NCBI GenBank assembly: GCA_030044775.1
Contig: JASICF010000143.1
Location: 1 to 14,259 of the forward strand
Reading direction: 5' to 3'
DNA from: Candidatus Sulfotelmatobacter sp.
GTDB lineage: Bacteria; Acidobacteriota; Terriglobia; Terriglobales; Acidobacteriaceae
Length of the DNA: 14,259 nt
A program made the translations under genes and the position numbers. Each line of letters begins with the position of its first letter. The first letter of the stretch is position 1. Shown here piece by piece: positions 1 to 7,575 of this stretch. The notes below the pieces were generated by a model. It was not told the DNA's origin. It did no database searches and saw only the letters and a list, made by a program, of their open reading frames with translations.

Positions 1-2
1 CT

Positions 3-746
3 CCCTCCGTGCGGGCTGGATTCGATCTCGACGCTGCCTACGCGGTTGAGGCCAGGCTTAGGCAACTGCGCGAAGCCACGGGTGAGAAATCCGCCGGCCG
101 CAAGGTCGGCTTCGCCAACAAAGCCATGTGGCGGGTTCTTAAGCTGGAAACTCTGCTGTGGGCTCACATGTACGACCGTACCGTCCACCATGCGCCGGAC
201 AATTCGGCGACGCTCTCCATCGCGAATTCGCGCTCATTGAAGATCGAGCCTGAAATTGTTTTCTGTCTGAAAGAGCCGATTACCACTCCAGACCGCGATC
301 CCGCCGCGGTGCTTGCAGCCGTTGAATGGCTTGCCCTGGGATTCGAAATTATCGACTGCCCTTACCCCGGATGGAAATTTCAGGCCAGCGACTTCGTTGC
401 CTCGTTCGGCCTTCATGCCGCACTGGTGGTCGGCGAAAAGAGAAAGGTTTCTGCTGATTCCATCGCCACGCTGGTCGAGGAGCTTTCCACTTTCAAGCTG
501 CGCATGCTGAAGGGCGGGGAACTCGTCGAACAAGGGTCGGGCAAGAATTCGCTGAAGAGTCCCGCCCTGTGCCTCGCCGAACTTGGAGCGGCCATCGCGC
601 GGCGCTTTCCCCAAGAACCGCTCAAAGCAGGCGAGCTGATCAGCTCCGGCACGTTGACTTCCGGCCATGACACTGCAAGGGGCGACAGTTGGACGGCCGA
701 AGTTGAAGGCATCGCCTTGCCGTCGCTCGCTTTGCGCTTGATATAA
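3..746 (+). CDS. 2-keto-4-pentenoate hydratase / fumarylacetoacetate hydrolase (FAH) family protein, 5' end missing
   Basis: The gene is open to the left edge and ends at TAA 744-746. A GTG at position 9 would give 245 residues, but hydratases of the MhpD type usually have about 15-20 more residues before the motif that starts here (GFDLDAAYAVEARL), so the true start is probably outside the window. Numbering from the GTG, the FAH-fold metal-site motif EPEIVF is at residues 80-85. It is followed by GFEIIDCPYPGW and DFVASFGLHAALVVG, then by the family's C-terminal pattern GTLTSGH...GDSW. Family members hydrate 2-hydroxypenta-2,4-dienoate-type compounds in meta-cleavage of aromatics, or act on related 2-oxo acids, in the cytoplasm with Mg2+ or Mn2+. 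The exact substrate cannot be read from this sequence. No other catabolic gene is in the window, so context does not help. Confidence 0.85.
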   Translation, partial: PSVRAGFDLDAAYAVEARLRQLREATGEKSAGRKVGFANKAMWRVLKLETLLWAHMYDRTVHHAPDNSATLSIANSRSLKIEPEIVFCLKEPITTPDRDPAAVLAAVEWLALGFEIIDCPYPGWKFQASDFVASFGLHAALVVGEKRKVSADSIATLVEELSTFKLRMLKGGELVEQGSGKNSLKSPALCLAELGAAIARRFPQEPLKAGELISSGTLTSGHDTARGDSWTAEVEGIALPSLALRLI

Positions 747-793
747 CCTGCGGCGCCTAATCCGGGCAGGATTGCCCCCGCGAAGTTTGGCCA

Positions 794-828
794 AAACAAA
801 AACCGCGCGGCCGGTTAGCAGCGCGGTT
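794..828 (-). terminator. Rho-independent terminator of the leftward PEP-CTERM gene
   Basis: Perfect 8-bp arms AACCGCGC (801-808) and GCGCGGTT (821-828) enclose a 12-base loop. Read leftward, the hairpin is followed by TTTTTGTTTT. It lies about 40 bases past the stop codon of the gene at 867-1529 and in the gap between two convergent genes. Confidence 0.8.
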
Positions 829-866
829 CAGTGGACTGCGTCGAAGCGTTCGGCGCAGTTTGAAGA

Positions 867-1529
867 TTAGACCTTGGCCAGCTTGCGGCGACGCAATGTT
901 TCCGCAAGACCAACCAGCCCCGTTCCCAGAAGCAACAGGCTGCTCGGCTCAGGAACTGCGCTGTAGCCTATAAACTCCTGCGGCCCCACTCCCGGCTTGG
1001 CATTCAGCGGGGTGTAGAGCAACAATCCATTGAACGCCGAATTCGACGCGGTCGACGCCAAGGCTAGATAAGTCGCCTCGGTGGCCGCGAAAATCGAGTG
1101 GCTCCGGAAATAGGAACTATCGGCGGCGTTCTTAGAGAACAGGCCCCAGATTGCCCACTGCGCTGTGTTACTGTTCAGCGTCTTGTCGAGGACGCTCTCG
1201 AACATCAGCCCGGCGGCTTTGTAATCGAGCGTCATAGACGGTCCGAACATGCTCTTTGCAATGCCTTGCAGAAAGGGCGAAACCGTGTACGTGTAGGTCG
1301 TGTTGAAATTGACGTTGTTATCGAACGAATCGCACATGAGAGCTGTGTAAGTGGAGCTGCCGTTGATCGAGAAGTAGTAGGGGTATCCGATGTAAGGTGA
1401 GCCATTCTGAGCGTGCGCTCCGCCGTGGCCTTCATACACCATGGTGACCGTAGTCCCAAAGGCTGAACCAACCACGAGCAGGGAGAACACGAGCAGCGAT
1501 AGAACAAGCTGAAAACGACTTCGGCGCAT
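867..1529 (-). CDS. Secreted PEP-CTERM sorting-domain protein
   Basis: Encodes 220 residues. I chose ATG at 1529-1527 because GGAGG (1541-1537) lies 7 bases upstream; a TTG at 1547 would add six residues but has no such site. Residues 1-25 are a typical Sec signal peptide (basic MRRSRFQ, then a hydrophobic stretch ending GSAFG). The C-terminus is a complete PEP-CTERM tripartite signal: VPEP at about 192-195, a hydrophobic helix, and a basic end (RRRKLAKV). Such proteins are exported, then cleaved and transferred by an exosortase, often in exopolysaccharide-producing bacteria. The middle (YIGYPYYFSING, LMCDSFDNNVNF, TAQWAIWGLF) resembles a common family of acidobacterial PEP-CTERM proteins of unknown function; that similarity is from memory. 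The gene stands alone, divergent from a second PEP-CTERM gene, with its own terminator. No exosortase gene is in the window. Confidence 0.88.
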   Translation of the reverse strand: MRRSRFQLVLSLLVFSLLVVGSAFGTTVTMVYEGHGGAHAQNGSPYIGYPYYFSINGSSTYTALMCDSFDNNVNFNTTYTYTVSPFLQGIAKSMFGPSMTLDYKAAGLMFESVLDKTLNSNTAQWAIWGLFSKNAADSSYFRSHSIFAATEATYLALASTASNSAFNGLLLYTPLNAKPGVGPQEFIGYSAVPEPSSLLLLGTGLVGLAETLRRRKLAKV

Positions 1530-2036
1530 CGATTTGCCTCCGGGCAAAGGTACAACCTGACAGCGAAAACTTAGTTGCCTAATAAACCGTAAAGGTTTCC
1601 TTCAATGAGGGAGTTTGGCCAGAACATCCAGAGGGAGATATGAAGCTAGGTGAACCCTGGCTCCGCCCCAACGAGCGGCACTTTGTCAAGGGATACAAAA
1701 CTTACCCCCGTAACACACACAAGAGTACCAGCAGATGCCAAACCGGGACATGGCCCAGAAGTGGCGTTACCATAGTTACCACTAGGTCCGCGGCGTTAAA
1801 ACCGCCTTGACCCCGTCTGCGAGTTGTGGGGGCTTGTCAAAATTGGGGCCAGAAGGAAATCCACAGGATATTTCTGTGCAAAGCGTTCTCTCGTCTGCTA
1901 CGATTGGTCCCAAAAGCAAGCGGATATCCTTTATTTTCTGCAAGCGAAATAAAGGAGAAATGGCACTCAAACTGCCCCATGTTCTGCAGAGTGCCCGGAG
2001 TTTTCCCAGCATCTCCGTCGCAGGTAGGAGTCGTTC
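1530..2036. other. Divergent intergenic region between two PEP-CTERM genes (507 bases)
   Basis: I see no convincing gene here. It holds the ribosome site of the leftward gene (GGAGG, 1537-1541), a small inverted repeat AAACC-5-GGTTT (1584-1598), a tandem GTTACCATAGTTACCA around 1766-1781, an inverted repeat CACAG-7-CTGTG (1862-1878), a sigma-54-like promoter pointing right (1961-1976) and the ribosome site of the rightward gene (2026-2030). Short overlapping open frames of 80-110 codons exist on both strands, but none has recognisable protein features. I found no convincing promoter for the leftward gene. Confidence 0.6.
1961..1976 (+). promoter_or_regulatory. Sigma-54-like (-24/-12) promoter
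   Basis: TGGCACTCAAACTGCC matches the -24 half TGGCAC exactly and keeps the diagnostic GG-N10-GC spacing (GG 1962-1963, GC 1974-1975). The -12 half is CTGCC rather than the preferred TTGCA. Transcription would start near 1987, leaving a leader of about 50 bases before the GTG at 2037, which fits the gene well. PEP-CTERM genes in several Gram-negative groups are known to use sigma-54 with the PrsK/PrsR pair; use here is inference. Confidence 0.5.
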
Positions 2037-3017
2037 GTGCCCGATCCCGAGAACGGGAAGGTCCAGATAGTTGTTAGGCGACGGCGCACTCGTCGGCATC
2101 GTCGTCATCTCTTAATCCGCCGGTTGCTTTCTCTCTGCGTGCTGGCGTTGTTCACCGCCTGCTTTTCAGCCCTCGCTCTGCGCTATTTTGGTTTTCCCAC
2201 CTTTGGCAGGGAAATGCATCCTGGCGATTCCGAACGTGCCCTCTGGCGGGAACAGACCGCGCTGCTCGATCAGGTTCTATCGCAGGTTCATGCCCCTCGC
2301 CCGCTCTACCCCTATTCCGTTGTGCCTGGCGGTGTGCAAGACGCCAATGAGTTGAAGTGGGTCGCAGAACATGACCCTATCGTAGCCGCCCACTATGCCG
2401 GTTTCGACTATGCACATGCGCGCATCGTGGAGGTCACGCTTGCACGCTCAGTTTATGTCTCCTACCGCATCGGCAATCGCGTTTACTGGATGCGCCGAAG
2501 GATCAGCCTGCACAAAGGCGAAAAGCTGATCACCGACGGCCGAATCACAGCTCGCGGACGCTGCGGCAATCAGGTCGCCGAGAAGCCGCAGCCTGCCGTT
2601 TCTCCCGCCGAACCTGCGCCGGAAGCCTTCGAACGGCCAATGCAGTCTGCCGGCACCGCAATACCCTCGCCTCCGGTTCCCTTTGATTCGGCTCTGCTGG
2701 GCCGTCCGCAGCCGGAACTGCCGCCTGATGGACCGCTCGGCGTGATCAGCTCGTTTGGCGGGGGGAATCCCATCGCCGTTTCGCCTCCGGCGCTGCCTGC
2801 AGGTTTGTGCGCGCCCGTGCCAAGAAAAAAAGGCGACGCGGCGATCGAAGAGGTTGCCGCCGTAAGCGGCAACAGTAACAGCAAGAAAAAACTAGGTGCA
2901 TGCGGCAGCCAGCCTCTATCTCCCGTGCCAGAGCCTGCAACCTGGGTCCTGCTTGTTACCGGGTCCGCGATGCTCGTCTGGCGGTTTGTGCGCAGAACGT
3001 CTCACGCATCGTTCTAA
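2037..3017 (+). CDS. PEP-CTERM protein with N-terminal membrane anchor and proline-rich region
   Basis: Encodes 326 residues. The GTG start is set by TAGGAG (2025-2030), 6 bases upstream, and by an in-frame TAG at 2025 that rules out any earlier start. Residues 14-29 are extremely basic (RRRRTRRHRRH...RR), followed by one hydrophobic helix at about 30-48 without a clear cleavage site, so it looks like a signal anchor. A compact conserved-looking block spans about residues 91-178: YPYSVVPGG, then a pattern YVSYRIGNRVYW, a GE..ITDG stretch and RCGN at 175-178. I recall similar blocks in other acidobacterial proteins but cannot name a family. A proline/alanine-rich linker follows, then a short K/N/S stretch, then a PEP-CTERM signal (PEP at 298-300, hydrophobic helix, RFVRR). 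Function unknown. It is expected to be exported and handled by an exosortase. The M61 gene starts 94 bases downstream. Confidence 0.8.
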   Translation: MPDPENGKVQIVVRRRRTRRHRRHLLIRRLLSLCVLALFTACFSALALRYFGFPTFGREMHPGDSERALWREQTALLDQVLSQVHAPRPLYPYSVVPGGVQDANELKWVAEHDPIVAAHYAGFDYAHARIVEVTLARSVYVSYRIGNRVYWMRRRISLHKGEKLITDGRITARGRCGNQVAEKPQPAVSPAEPAPEAFERPMQSAGTAIPSPPVPFDSALLGRPQPELPPDGPLGVISSFGGGNPIAVSPPALPAGLCAPVPRKKGDAAIEEVAAVSGNSNSKKKLGACGSQPLSPVPEPATWVLLVTGSAMLVWRFVRRTSHASF

Positions 3018-3111
3018 AAGATCCGATTGCAAATTCCACTCTTGCGCGCCCATCTCCGTTTTGGGTACGCTCGGTAATTTCTCGCAACATCTCATCGCCG
3101 GGGGTTGAAAA

Positions 3112-4989
3112 GTGCATCTTTCCAGGTCTCAGTTATTAGCCGTACTGCTGTTCTCGACTGTCTTCGCTCCACAGGCCACCCTACGGGCGCAGTCGATTCG
3201 CTTGCACGTTGACCTCACCGATGCTCCACGAAACATCTTTCACGCTACGCTCAGCATTCCGGCGAAGCCCGGCCGGATGACCCTCGTTTTTCCTGAGTGG
3301 ATTCCCGGCAATCATCGTCCCAGCGGCCCGATCGCCGACCTGACCGGCATTGACGTTCAGGTCGCAGGCAAACCCATCTCGTGGCAGCGCGACGACATCG
3401 ATATGTACGCCTTTCACCTGGTGGTTCCTGAAGGCGGCCAGGAGGTCGACATCTCGCTTGATTCCATTACCACCAACTACAGCGCCGGAGGGGGCGGACC
3501 CGCTGCTTCCAGCAACCTGCTCGATTTGAATTGGAATGCGGTCATGCTTTATCCGCAGGGCGTGGATTCGGATGCAGTCGAAGTCGCAGCGTCGGTCAAG
3601 CTTCTTCCCGGCTGGAAATTCGGAACCGCCTTGCAACCAAAATCCACCTCCGGCGACGAAGTTGAATTCGCTCCGGTCTCGCTTACCACTCTGGTCGATT
3701 CGCCGCTAATCGCCGGCGAGCATTTCCGCCGCATCGAATTAACTCCTGGATCAGAACCCGTCCATGTGATGGATCTGGTCGCCGATAGCGATGCCGACCT
3801 GGCGATGAAGCCTGAAGATTTAACTGCCTATAAGAAACTGGTCGCGGAAACCGGGGCTTTGTTCGGCGCGCGCCACTATGAACATTATGACTTTCTCTTC
3901 ACTCTCAGCGACCAGGTTGGCGGCCATGGACTTGAGCATCACCAGTCGAACGACAGCGCTGCCTCCGAGCGCACTTTGCTCGATCCCGATCTGCACCTGA
4001 TTTTTGCCGATCTGCTTCCCCACGAATTCGCGCATTCCTGGAATGGCAAATATCGCCGTCCTGCCGGACTTGCCACGCGAAATTATCAGCAGCCCATGAT
4101 CGGGGATCTTTTGTGGGTTTACGAAGGCCTCACCGATTATCTCGGCTTCTTGCTCGCCGAACGCAGCGGGCTGATGACCGCCGAGCAGTATCGCGAATCG
4201 CTGGCGCTAACTGCGGCCATGCTCGATCACCGCCCCGGTCGCACCTGGCGGCCTTTGGAAGACACAGCCCGTTCGGTGCAAATTCTCCGCATGCTGGGCT
4301 CGCGGTGGTCGAACTGGCGTCGCGGCCTCGATTACTATCCCGAGGGCCAATTGATCTGGCTCGAGGTCGATTCGATCATCCGCCAGCAGACTCACGGCCA
4401 GCGTTCTCTCGACGATTTCTGCCGCAGCTTCGAGGGTGGCCCGAGCGGTCCTCCGCAGGTTGTGCCCTATACGTTCGATGACATCGTTCACGCGCTCAAT
4501 GAGGTCGCTCCTTACGATTGGGCAACGCTGTTGCGCGACCGCGTGAAGCGCACCAGCGCTCACGCCCCGCTCGGCGGCATCGAGGGCGAAGGCTGGAAGC
4601 TCATTTATAACGATCAGCCGAACCAGTTGGAAAAGGCGATCGAAAAGAATTTCAAGGCTGCGAACTTTGATTATTCTCTGGGATTCAGCCCCGGAAAGGA
4701 TGGCAAGCTCGATGACGTGATCGTTGGCTCGCCCGCGTATCAGGCAGGAATAGGTCCGGGCATGAAGCTGATCGCCGTTAACGGCCGCAGGTGGACTCCC
4801 GACGTATTGCGCACTGCGCTCAAATCGGCGCAGGAATCAACCGCGCCGATCGATTTGCTTATCGAGAACGCGCAATTTTTCCGCACCTATTCCGTCGATT
4901 ATCACGATGGCGAGAAAAATCCTCACCTCGAGCGCATCTCAGAACAGCCCGACGTGCTAGGCATCTTGCTGGCTCCCCTCGCCAAGTAG
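3112..4989 (+). CDS. M61 family metallopeptidase (glycyl aminopeptidase-like) with PDZ domain
   Basis: Encodes 625 residues, a normal length for the family. The start is GTG behind a G-rich stretch (GGGGGTTGAAAA). Residues 1-27 are a Sec signal peptide ending ATLRAQ, so the enzyme should be periplasmic or secreted. An N-terminal beta-rich region (about 28-200, including FPEWIPGNHRP) precedes the catalytic domain. The zinc motif is HEFAH at 304-308 followed by SWNGKYRRP, and the third ligand is Glu338 in VYEGLTDYLG; this HExxH plus YEGxT arrangement is the M61 signature. A PDZ domain covers roughly 520-600 (VGSPAYQAGIGPGMKLIAVN). Characterised members remove N-terminal glycine or alanine from peptides; the substrate here is not known. 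It lies in the same direction as the PEP-CTERM gene before it and the AMIN gene after it, with gaps of 94 and 77 bases, so co-transcription is possible but not certain. Confidence 0.93.
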   Translation: MHLSRSQLLAVLLFSTVFAPQATLRAQSIRLHVDLTDAPRNIFHATLSIPAKPGRMTLVFPEWIPGNHRPSGPIADLTGIDVQVAGKPISWQRDDIDMYAFHLVVPEGGQEVDISLDSITTNYSAGGGGPAASSNLLDLNWNAVMLYPQGVDSDAVEVAASVKLLPGWKFGTALQPKSTSGDEVEFAPVSLTTLVDSPLIAGEHFRRIELTPGSEPVHVMDLVADSDADLAMKPEDLTAYKKLVAETGALFGARHYEHYDFLFTLSDQVGGHGLEHHQSNDSAASERTLLDPDLHLIFADLLPHEFAHSWNGKYRRPAGLATRNYQQPMIGDLLWVYEGLTDYLGFLLAERSGLMTAEQYRESLALTAAMLDHRPGRTWRPLEDTARSVQILRMLGSRWSNWRRGLDYYPEGQLIWLEVDSIIRQQTHGQRSLDDFCRSFEGGPSGPPQVVPYTFDDIVHALNEVAPYDWATLLRDRVKRTSAHAPLGGIEGEGWKLIYNDQPNQLEKAIEKNFKAANFDYSLGFSPGKDGKLDDVIVGSPAYQAGIGPGMKLIAVNGRRWTPDVLRTALKSAQESTAPIDLLIENAQFFRTYSVDYHDGEKNPHLERISEQPDVLGILLAPLAK

Positions 4990-5038
4990 GGCCTGACCCT
5001 AAGAGTTACTTTGTTGGAAATCTGGAGCCGCAAAAGGC

Positions 5039-5047
5039 TGGTAGAAT
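5039..5047 (+). promoter_or_regulatory. Possible extended -10 promoter for the AMIN gene
   Basis: TGGTAGAAT gives TGn plus TAGAAT (5042-5047), an extended -10 element. No good -35 is present. Transcription would begin near 5054, about 13 bases before the ATG at 5067, which itself has no visible Shine-Dalgarno sequence. Confidence 0.3.
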
Positions 5048-5066
5048 CGAATGAAAGCCTCCCATT

Positions 5067-6068
5067 ATGTTTTCCGCAGGTGCCAGCAGAGCCGGGTTCG
5101 TTTTATTGGCCGTAGCGCCATTTGCCCCGCTCGTTGGTCACGCGCAGCGCGCCGCCCGGGAGATCCCCGAGATTCGCAATGTGCAGGTGCTGCGCGGAGG
5201 GAATCAGGTCGAAATCCAGGTTGAATCGAGCGTTCCCATCGTTCCTCAATCCAATGAACTGGGTGGCCCCGACCGTCTGCTGCTCGACTTCGTCAACGCC
5301 CGTCCGGGAGCGCAGTTGCGCAGCCAGAAGGTGGATCGAGCCGAAGTCAAAGACCTGCGCGTTAGTTTGTTTTCCGCTGATCCTCCCGTTACCCGAATCG
5401 TAATCGACCTTAACGGCCCGCAGCCCTACCAGGTTTTCCCGGCAGGGAGAACCATTATCGTGAAGATTGGAGGCGCCGAAGCAGAAATTGGCGGCAGCAA
5501 AGCTCCTCTAGGAAATGTGGCCGCAGCAAATGCTGCCGCAGCCGATGCTCCGCCTGCCCCGCCCAAACCCTCGCTCGACGTGACATTTCGTGATGGATTG
5601 CTCTCCATCGACTCCGACCGGGCCACGCTTTCTCAGGTTCTGTTCGCGATCCATCAGCGCACCGGCGCCGAAATCGCGATCCCCGCGGGAACGGAGCAGG
5701 ACCAGGTCGTCGTGAATCTTGGTCCCGCGCCGGCGGCCGATGTTCTCTCGCGATTGCTCAACGGATCGAAATTCAATTTTGTGATTCTGAGTTCACCGAA
5801 AAATCCCGGAGCCATTGATCAGGTGATTCTCAGCCCTCGCGCCGAAGCCCCGCCCACTCCGGTTCAGGCCGCCGCTCCGCCACCACCGCAACCCGCGCCC
5901 GACAACGCGGCCGCCAGCTCTGATGAGGCTGCCGCCCCGCCGAGGGTTCGTATGCGAGGCCGGGGATTTCCTCCGCTGCGTGGTCAAGATCCTCAGGATC
6001 CTCCCACCGATGCCCAGGAGCCACCCGCTCCTCCGGAAAACGAAAATCCAAACCCAAACCCGCAGTAG
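5067..6068 (+). CDS. AMIN domain protein with secretin-type STN-like domain, no secretin pore
   Basis: Encodes 333 residues. ATG 5067 is the first usable start after an in-frame TGA at 5052; no ribosome site is evident. Residues 1-27 look like a Sec signal peptide ending GHAQ. An AMIN domain spans about 34-135 (IPEIRNVQVLRGGNQVEIQ, RLLLDFVNA, TRIVIDLNG). Such domains bind peptidoglycan or position proteins such as AmiC and PilQ in the periplasm. A second domain, about 170-250 (DGLLSIDSDRATLSQVLFAI, then DVLSRLLNGSKFNFVIL), resembles the STN domain found at the front of secretins and TonB-dependent receptors. The remaining 80 or so residues are proline/alanine-rich and end PENENPNPNPQ. The architecture is like the N-terminal half of PilQ without the N0/N1 and pore domains. 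It could be a pilus- or secretin-associated accessory factor or a cell-wall targeting protein. It converges on the tad-type operon with a gap of 75 bases. Confidence 0.78.
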   Translation: MFSAGASRAGFVLLAVAPFAPLVGHAQRAAREIPEIRNVQVLRGGNQVEIQVESSVPIVPQSNELGGPDRLLLDFVNARPGAQLRSQKVDRAEVKDLRVSLFSADPPVTRIVIDLNGPQPYQVFPAGRTIIVKIGGAEAEIGGSKAPLGNVAAANAAAADAPPAPPKPSLDVTFRDGLLSIDSDRATLSQVLFAIHQRTGAEIAIPAGTEQDQVVVNLGPAPAADVLSRLLNGSKFNFVILSSPKNPGAIDQVILSPRAEAPPTPVQAAAPPPPQPAPDNAAASSDEAAAPPRVRMRGRGFPPLRGQDPQDPPTDAQEPPAPPENENPNPNPQ

Positions 6069-6143
6069 ATTCGCGCGCGTGCGCAAGATTGAGGTTGTTG
6101 GTGCAGCCCAGGGTTGTCTTAGCCCGCCTGATCGCCGACCAGG

Positions 6144-7565
6144 TTACGGAGGCGTGATCAGCCGTATCGGCACCGGTGAGCTGCCGAAATCCGGCGTTCC
6201 CGTCGACAAGTCCCCGCAGCCGGAAACGTTCAGCACTGTTACGCTTACGTTTCCCGTGGTTGGGTCGACGCTATTGATAAAGACCTGCAGGAAGCCCACG
6301 ATGGTGACGCTACTGCCGGGAGTTAACTGTAGGCCACCGGTAAAATTGGCGATCGGTATGGTCGCGATGGAGGTGCTGGAAGTAATGGTGTTTCCCGTGC
6401 TCACTAGCGATGCTTTGACCAGCGCGCTTCCGCTTCCTGCCTGAATCTGAAGTGGAAATGCGGGAACAAACCCATTCATAACCAGCGAGTCCTGTCCTGT
6501 TCCTGCGCTCGACCCATGAATCAGGCATTGCACCGCCGTAGAGGTGTCTCCCGATCCTCCGCCCGGATTGTAGTCCGTTAGATCAATGGCGGTCCCCAAC
6601 TGTACTCCGCAGGCATACACCGTGCTCTGGTCGCATCCTCCAATGGCTTCCTGGTACAGATCGCCAGTCGCGCAAGAGGGCACCGCTCCGGGAGTTCCCG
6701 CAATCTCCGCGGGAATGTACTCCTCTGTATTGGATGACGTGTTGTACTGCGGAGGATTGTTTGGCGAGGGCGGATTACAACCGCTGGCGCCAAGGGTGCA
6801 GTCCGCGGAAAGGCTGAAAGTTTCGCCGACCGTTGAGGAGCCGGTATCGGCCCCCGCACTGACGATCGACCCGCTTGTAGGGTCAACAAATTTCGAGACG
6901 CCCAAGTTCAGCGGGTCGGAATTCGGTATGATCCACGGCTTCACGCATCGCGGCGACACAGGCGTGGGCACTGGGGCTCCGTTGCCAGAGTTCGAAGGGT
7001 TGTATGCTTCGGCGCTGGCAGTCGCAGTGACACTGCTTCCTGAGTAATTTGCCCCGATCAAGGAAAACACGCGGGCAAAGAAAATCGGCAGGTTGGCCTG
7101 AGTCACGGTAACGTTCACCACCGGATTGATGGCGAACTCCGATCCCGAAAGCTGGGAGCAATCGGCGTTCGCCGTCGTCGAGGTTCCCGCGCTGTAAGTC
7201 ACGTTGATCGAAGTGGCGGCTGGCGTAACCCCCGCGATCGTGTTTTGCTCCGCTACTGCCTGCGCCGTCAAAGTGGCCAGGTTGGTCGAGCCGCCGCAGA
7301 CCGCGGCCCAGGTTCCATCGCTGTTGCCGGTGGGATCGGCCGTGATGCCCGAAAGTGAGATCACCCGCGCCCCCGCCAGCGCCGCTGTATCGGCCGCGCG
7401 CTGCGCTTCCGCTTTGGCCTGGTAAAGCGTGCCGATGTCGATGGAAAGCGCCGCCATTCCGATGATCGCCACCAGCGCCACCGTCACCAGGGCCATCGTG
7501 AAGCCGCGCTCGCTCGAGCGCCTTTGTCCTCGATGTACCGAACGCCGGATTAGCGGTTTCAACAT
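6144..7565 (-). CDS. TadG-like pilus assembly protein (Tad/DUF2134-type)
   Basis: Encodes 473 residues from ATG 7565, which sits 10 bases after the stop of the preceding TadE gene. A frame opening further up to 7652 would overlap that gene by 77 bases and is unlikely. A basic N-terminus is followed by RGFTM at 20-24 and one membrane helix (about 25-43), then the family signature SIDIGTLYQAKAEAQRAADTAALAGA. This is the conserved N-terminal segment of TadG-type proteins, which are anchored in the inner membrane and take part in Flp/Tad pilus biogenesis. The remaining 400 residues are Ser/Thr/Gly-rich, probably beta-structured and extracytoplasmic, with ten cysteines. I see no von Willebrand A metal site. 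Unlike its two neighbours it lacks Glu at +5 after the G|F junction, so processing by the prepilin peptidase is doubtful. It is the last gene of the operon. Confidence 0.8.
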   Translation of the reverse strand: MLKPLIRRSVHRGQRRSSERGFTMALVTVALVAIIGMAALSIDIGTLYQAKAEAQRAADTAALAGARVISLSGITADPTGNSDGTWAAVCGGSTNLATLTAQAVAEQNTIAGVTPAATSINVTYSAGTSTTANADCSQLSGSEFAINPVVNVTVTQANLPIFFARVFSLIGANYSGSSVTATASAEAYNPSNSGNGAPVPTPVSPRCVKPWIIPNSDPLNLGVSKFVDPTSGSIVSAGADTGSSTVGETFSLSADCTLGASGCNPPSPNNPPQYNTSSNTEEYIPAEIAGTPGAVPSCATGDLYQEAIGGCDQSTVYACGVQLGTAIDLTDYNPGGGSGDTSTAVQCLIHGSSAGTGQDSLVMNGFVPAFPLQIQAGSGSALVKASLVSTGNTITSSTSIATIPIANFTGGLQLTPGSSVTIVGFLQVFINSVDPTTGNVSVTVLNVSGCGDLSTGTPDFGSSPVPIRLITPP

Positions 7566-7575
7566 GCGCGTTTGC

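Noticed and set aside
234..799. Two leftward open frames opposite the FAH-family gene
   Set aside because: Both are antisense to a recognised enzyme and carry no recognisable domain.
1541..1562. GG-N10-GC sigma-54-like match pointing leftward toward the gene at 867-1529
   Set aside because: Transcription would begin within a few bases of the start codon, downstream of the good GGAGG site, and the -24 half lacks TGGCAC.
1731..1744. Second leftward GG-N10-GC match
   Set aside because: Only the spacing fits; neither half resembles the consensus.
1960..2070. Small rightward ORF of 36 codons starting after AAAGGAG
   Set aside because: The Shine-Dalgarno lies only about two bases from the ATG, the frame overlaps the start of the PEP-CTERM gene, and the ATG falls within the sigma-54-like site.
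1782..2108. Leftward 108-codon open frame in the divergent region
   Set aside because: It runs into the start of the rightward PEP-CTERM gene, has no signal or domain, and offers no ribosome site that stands out.
5923..6444. Rightward 173-codon open frame spanning the end of the AMIN gene and the end of the TadG-like gene
   Set aside because: It overlaps two recognised genes in other frames and its translation has no features.
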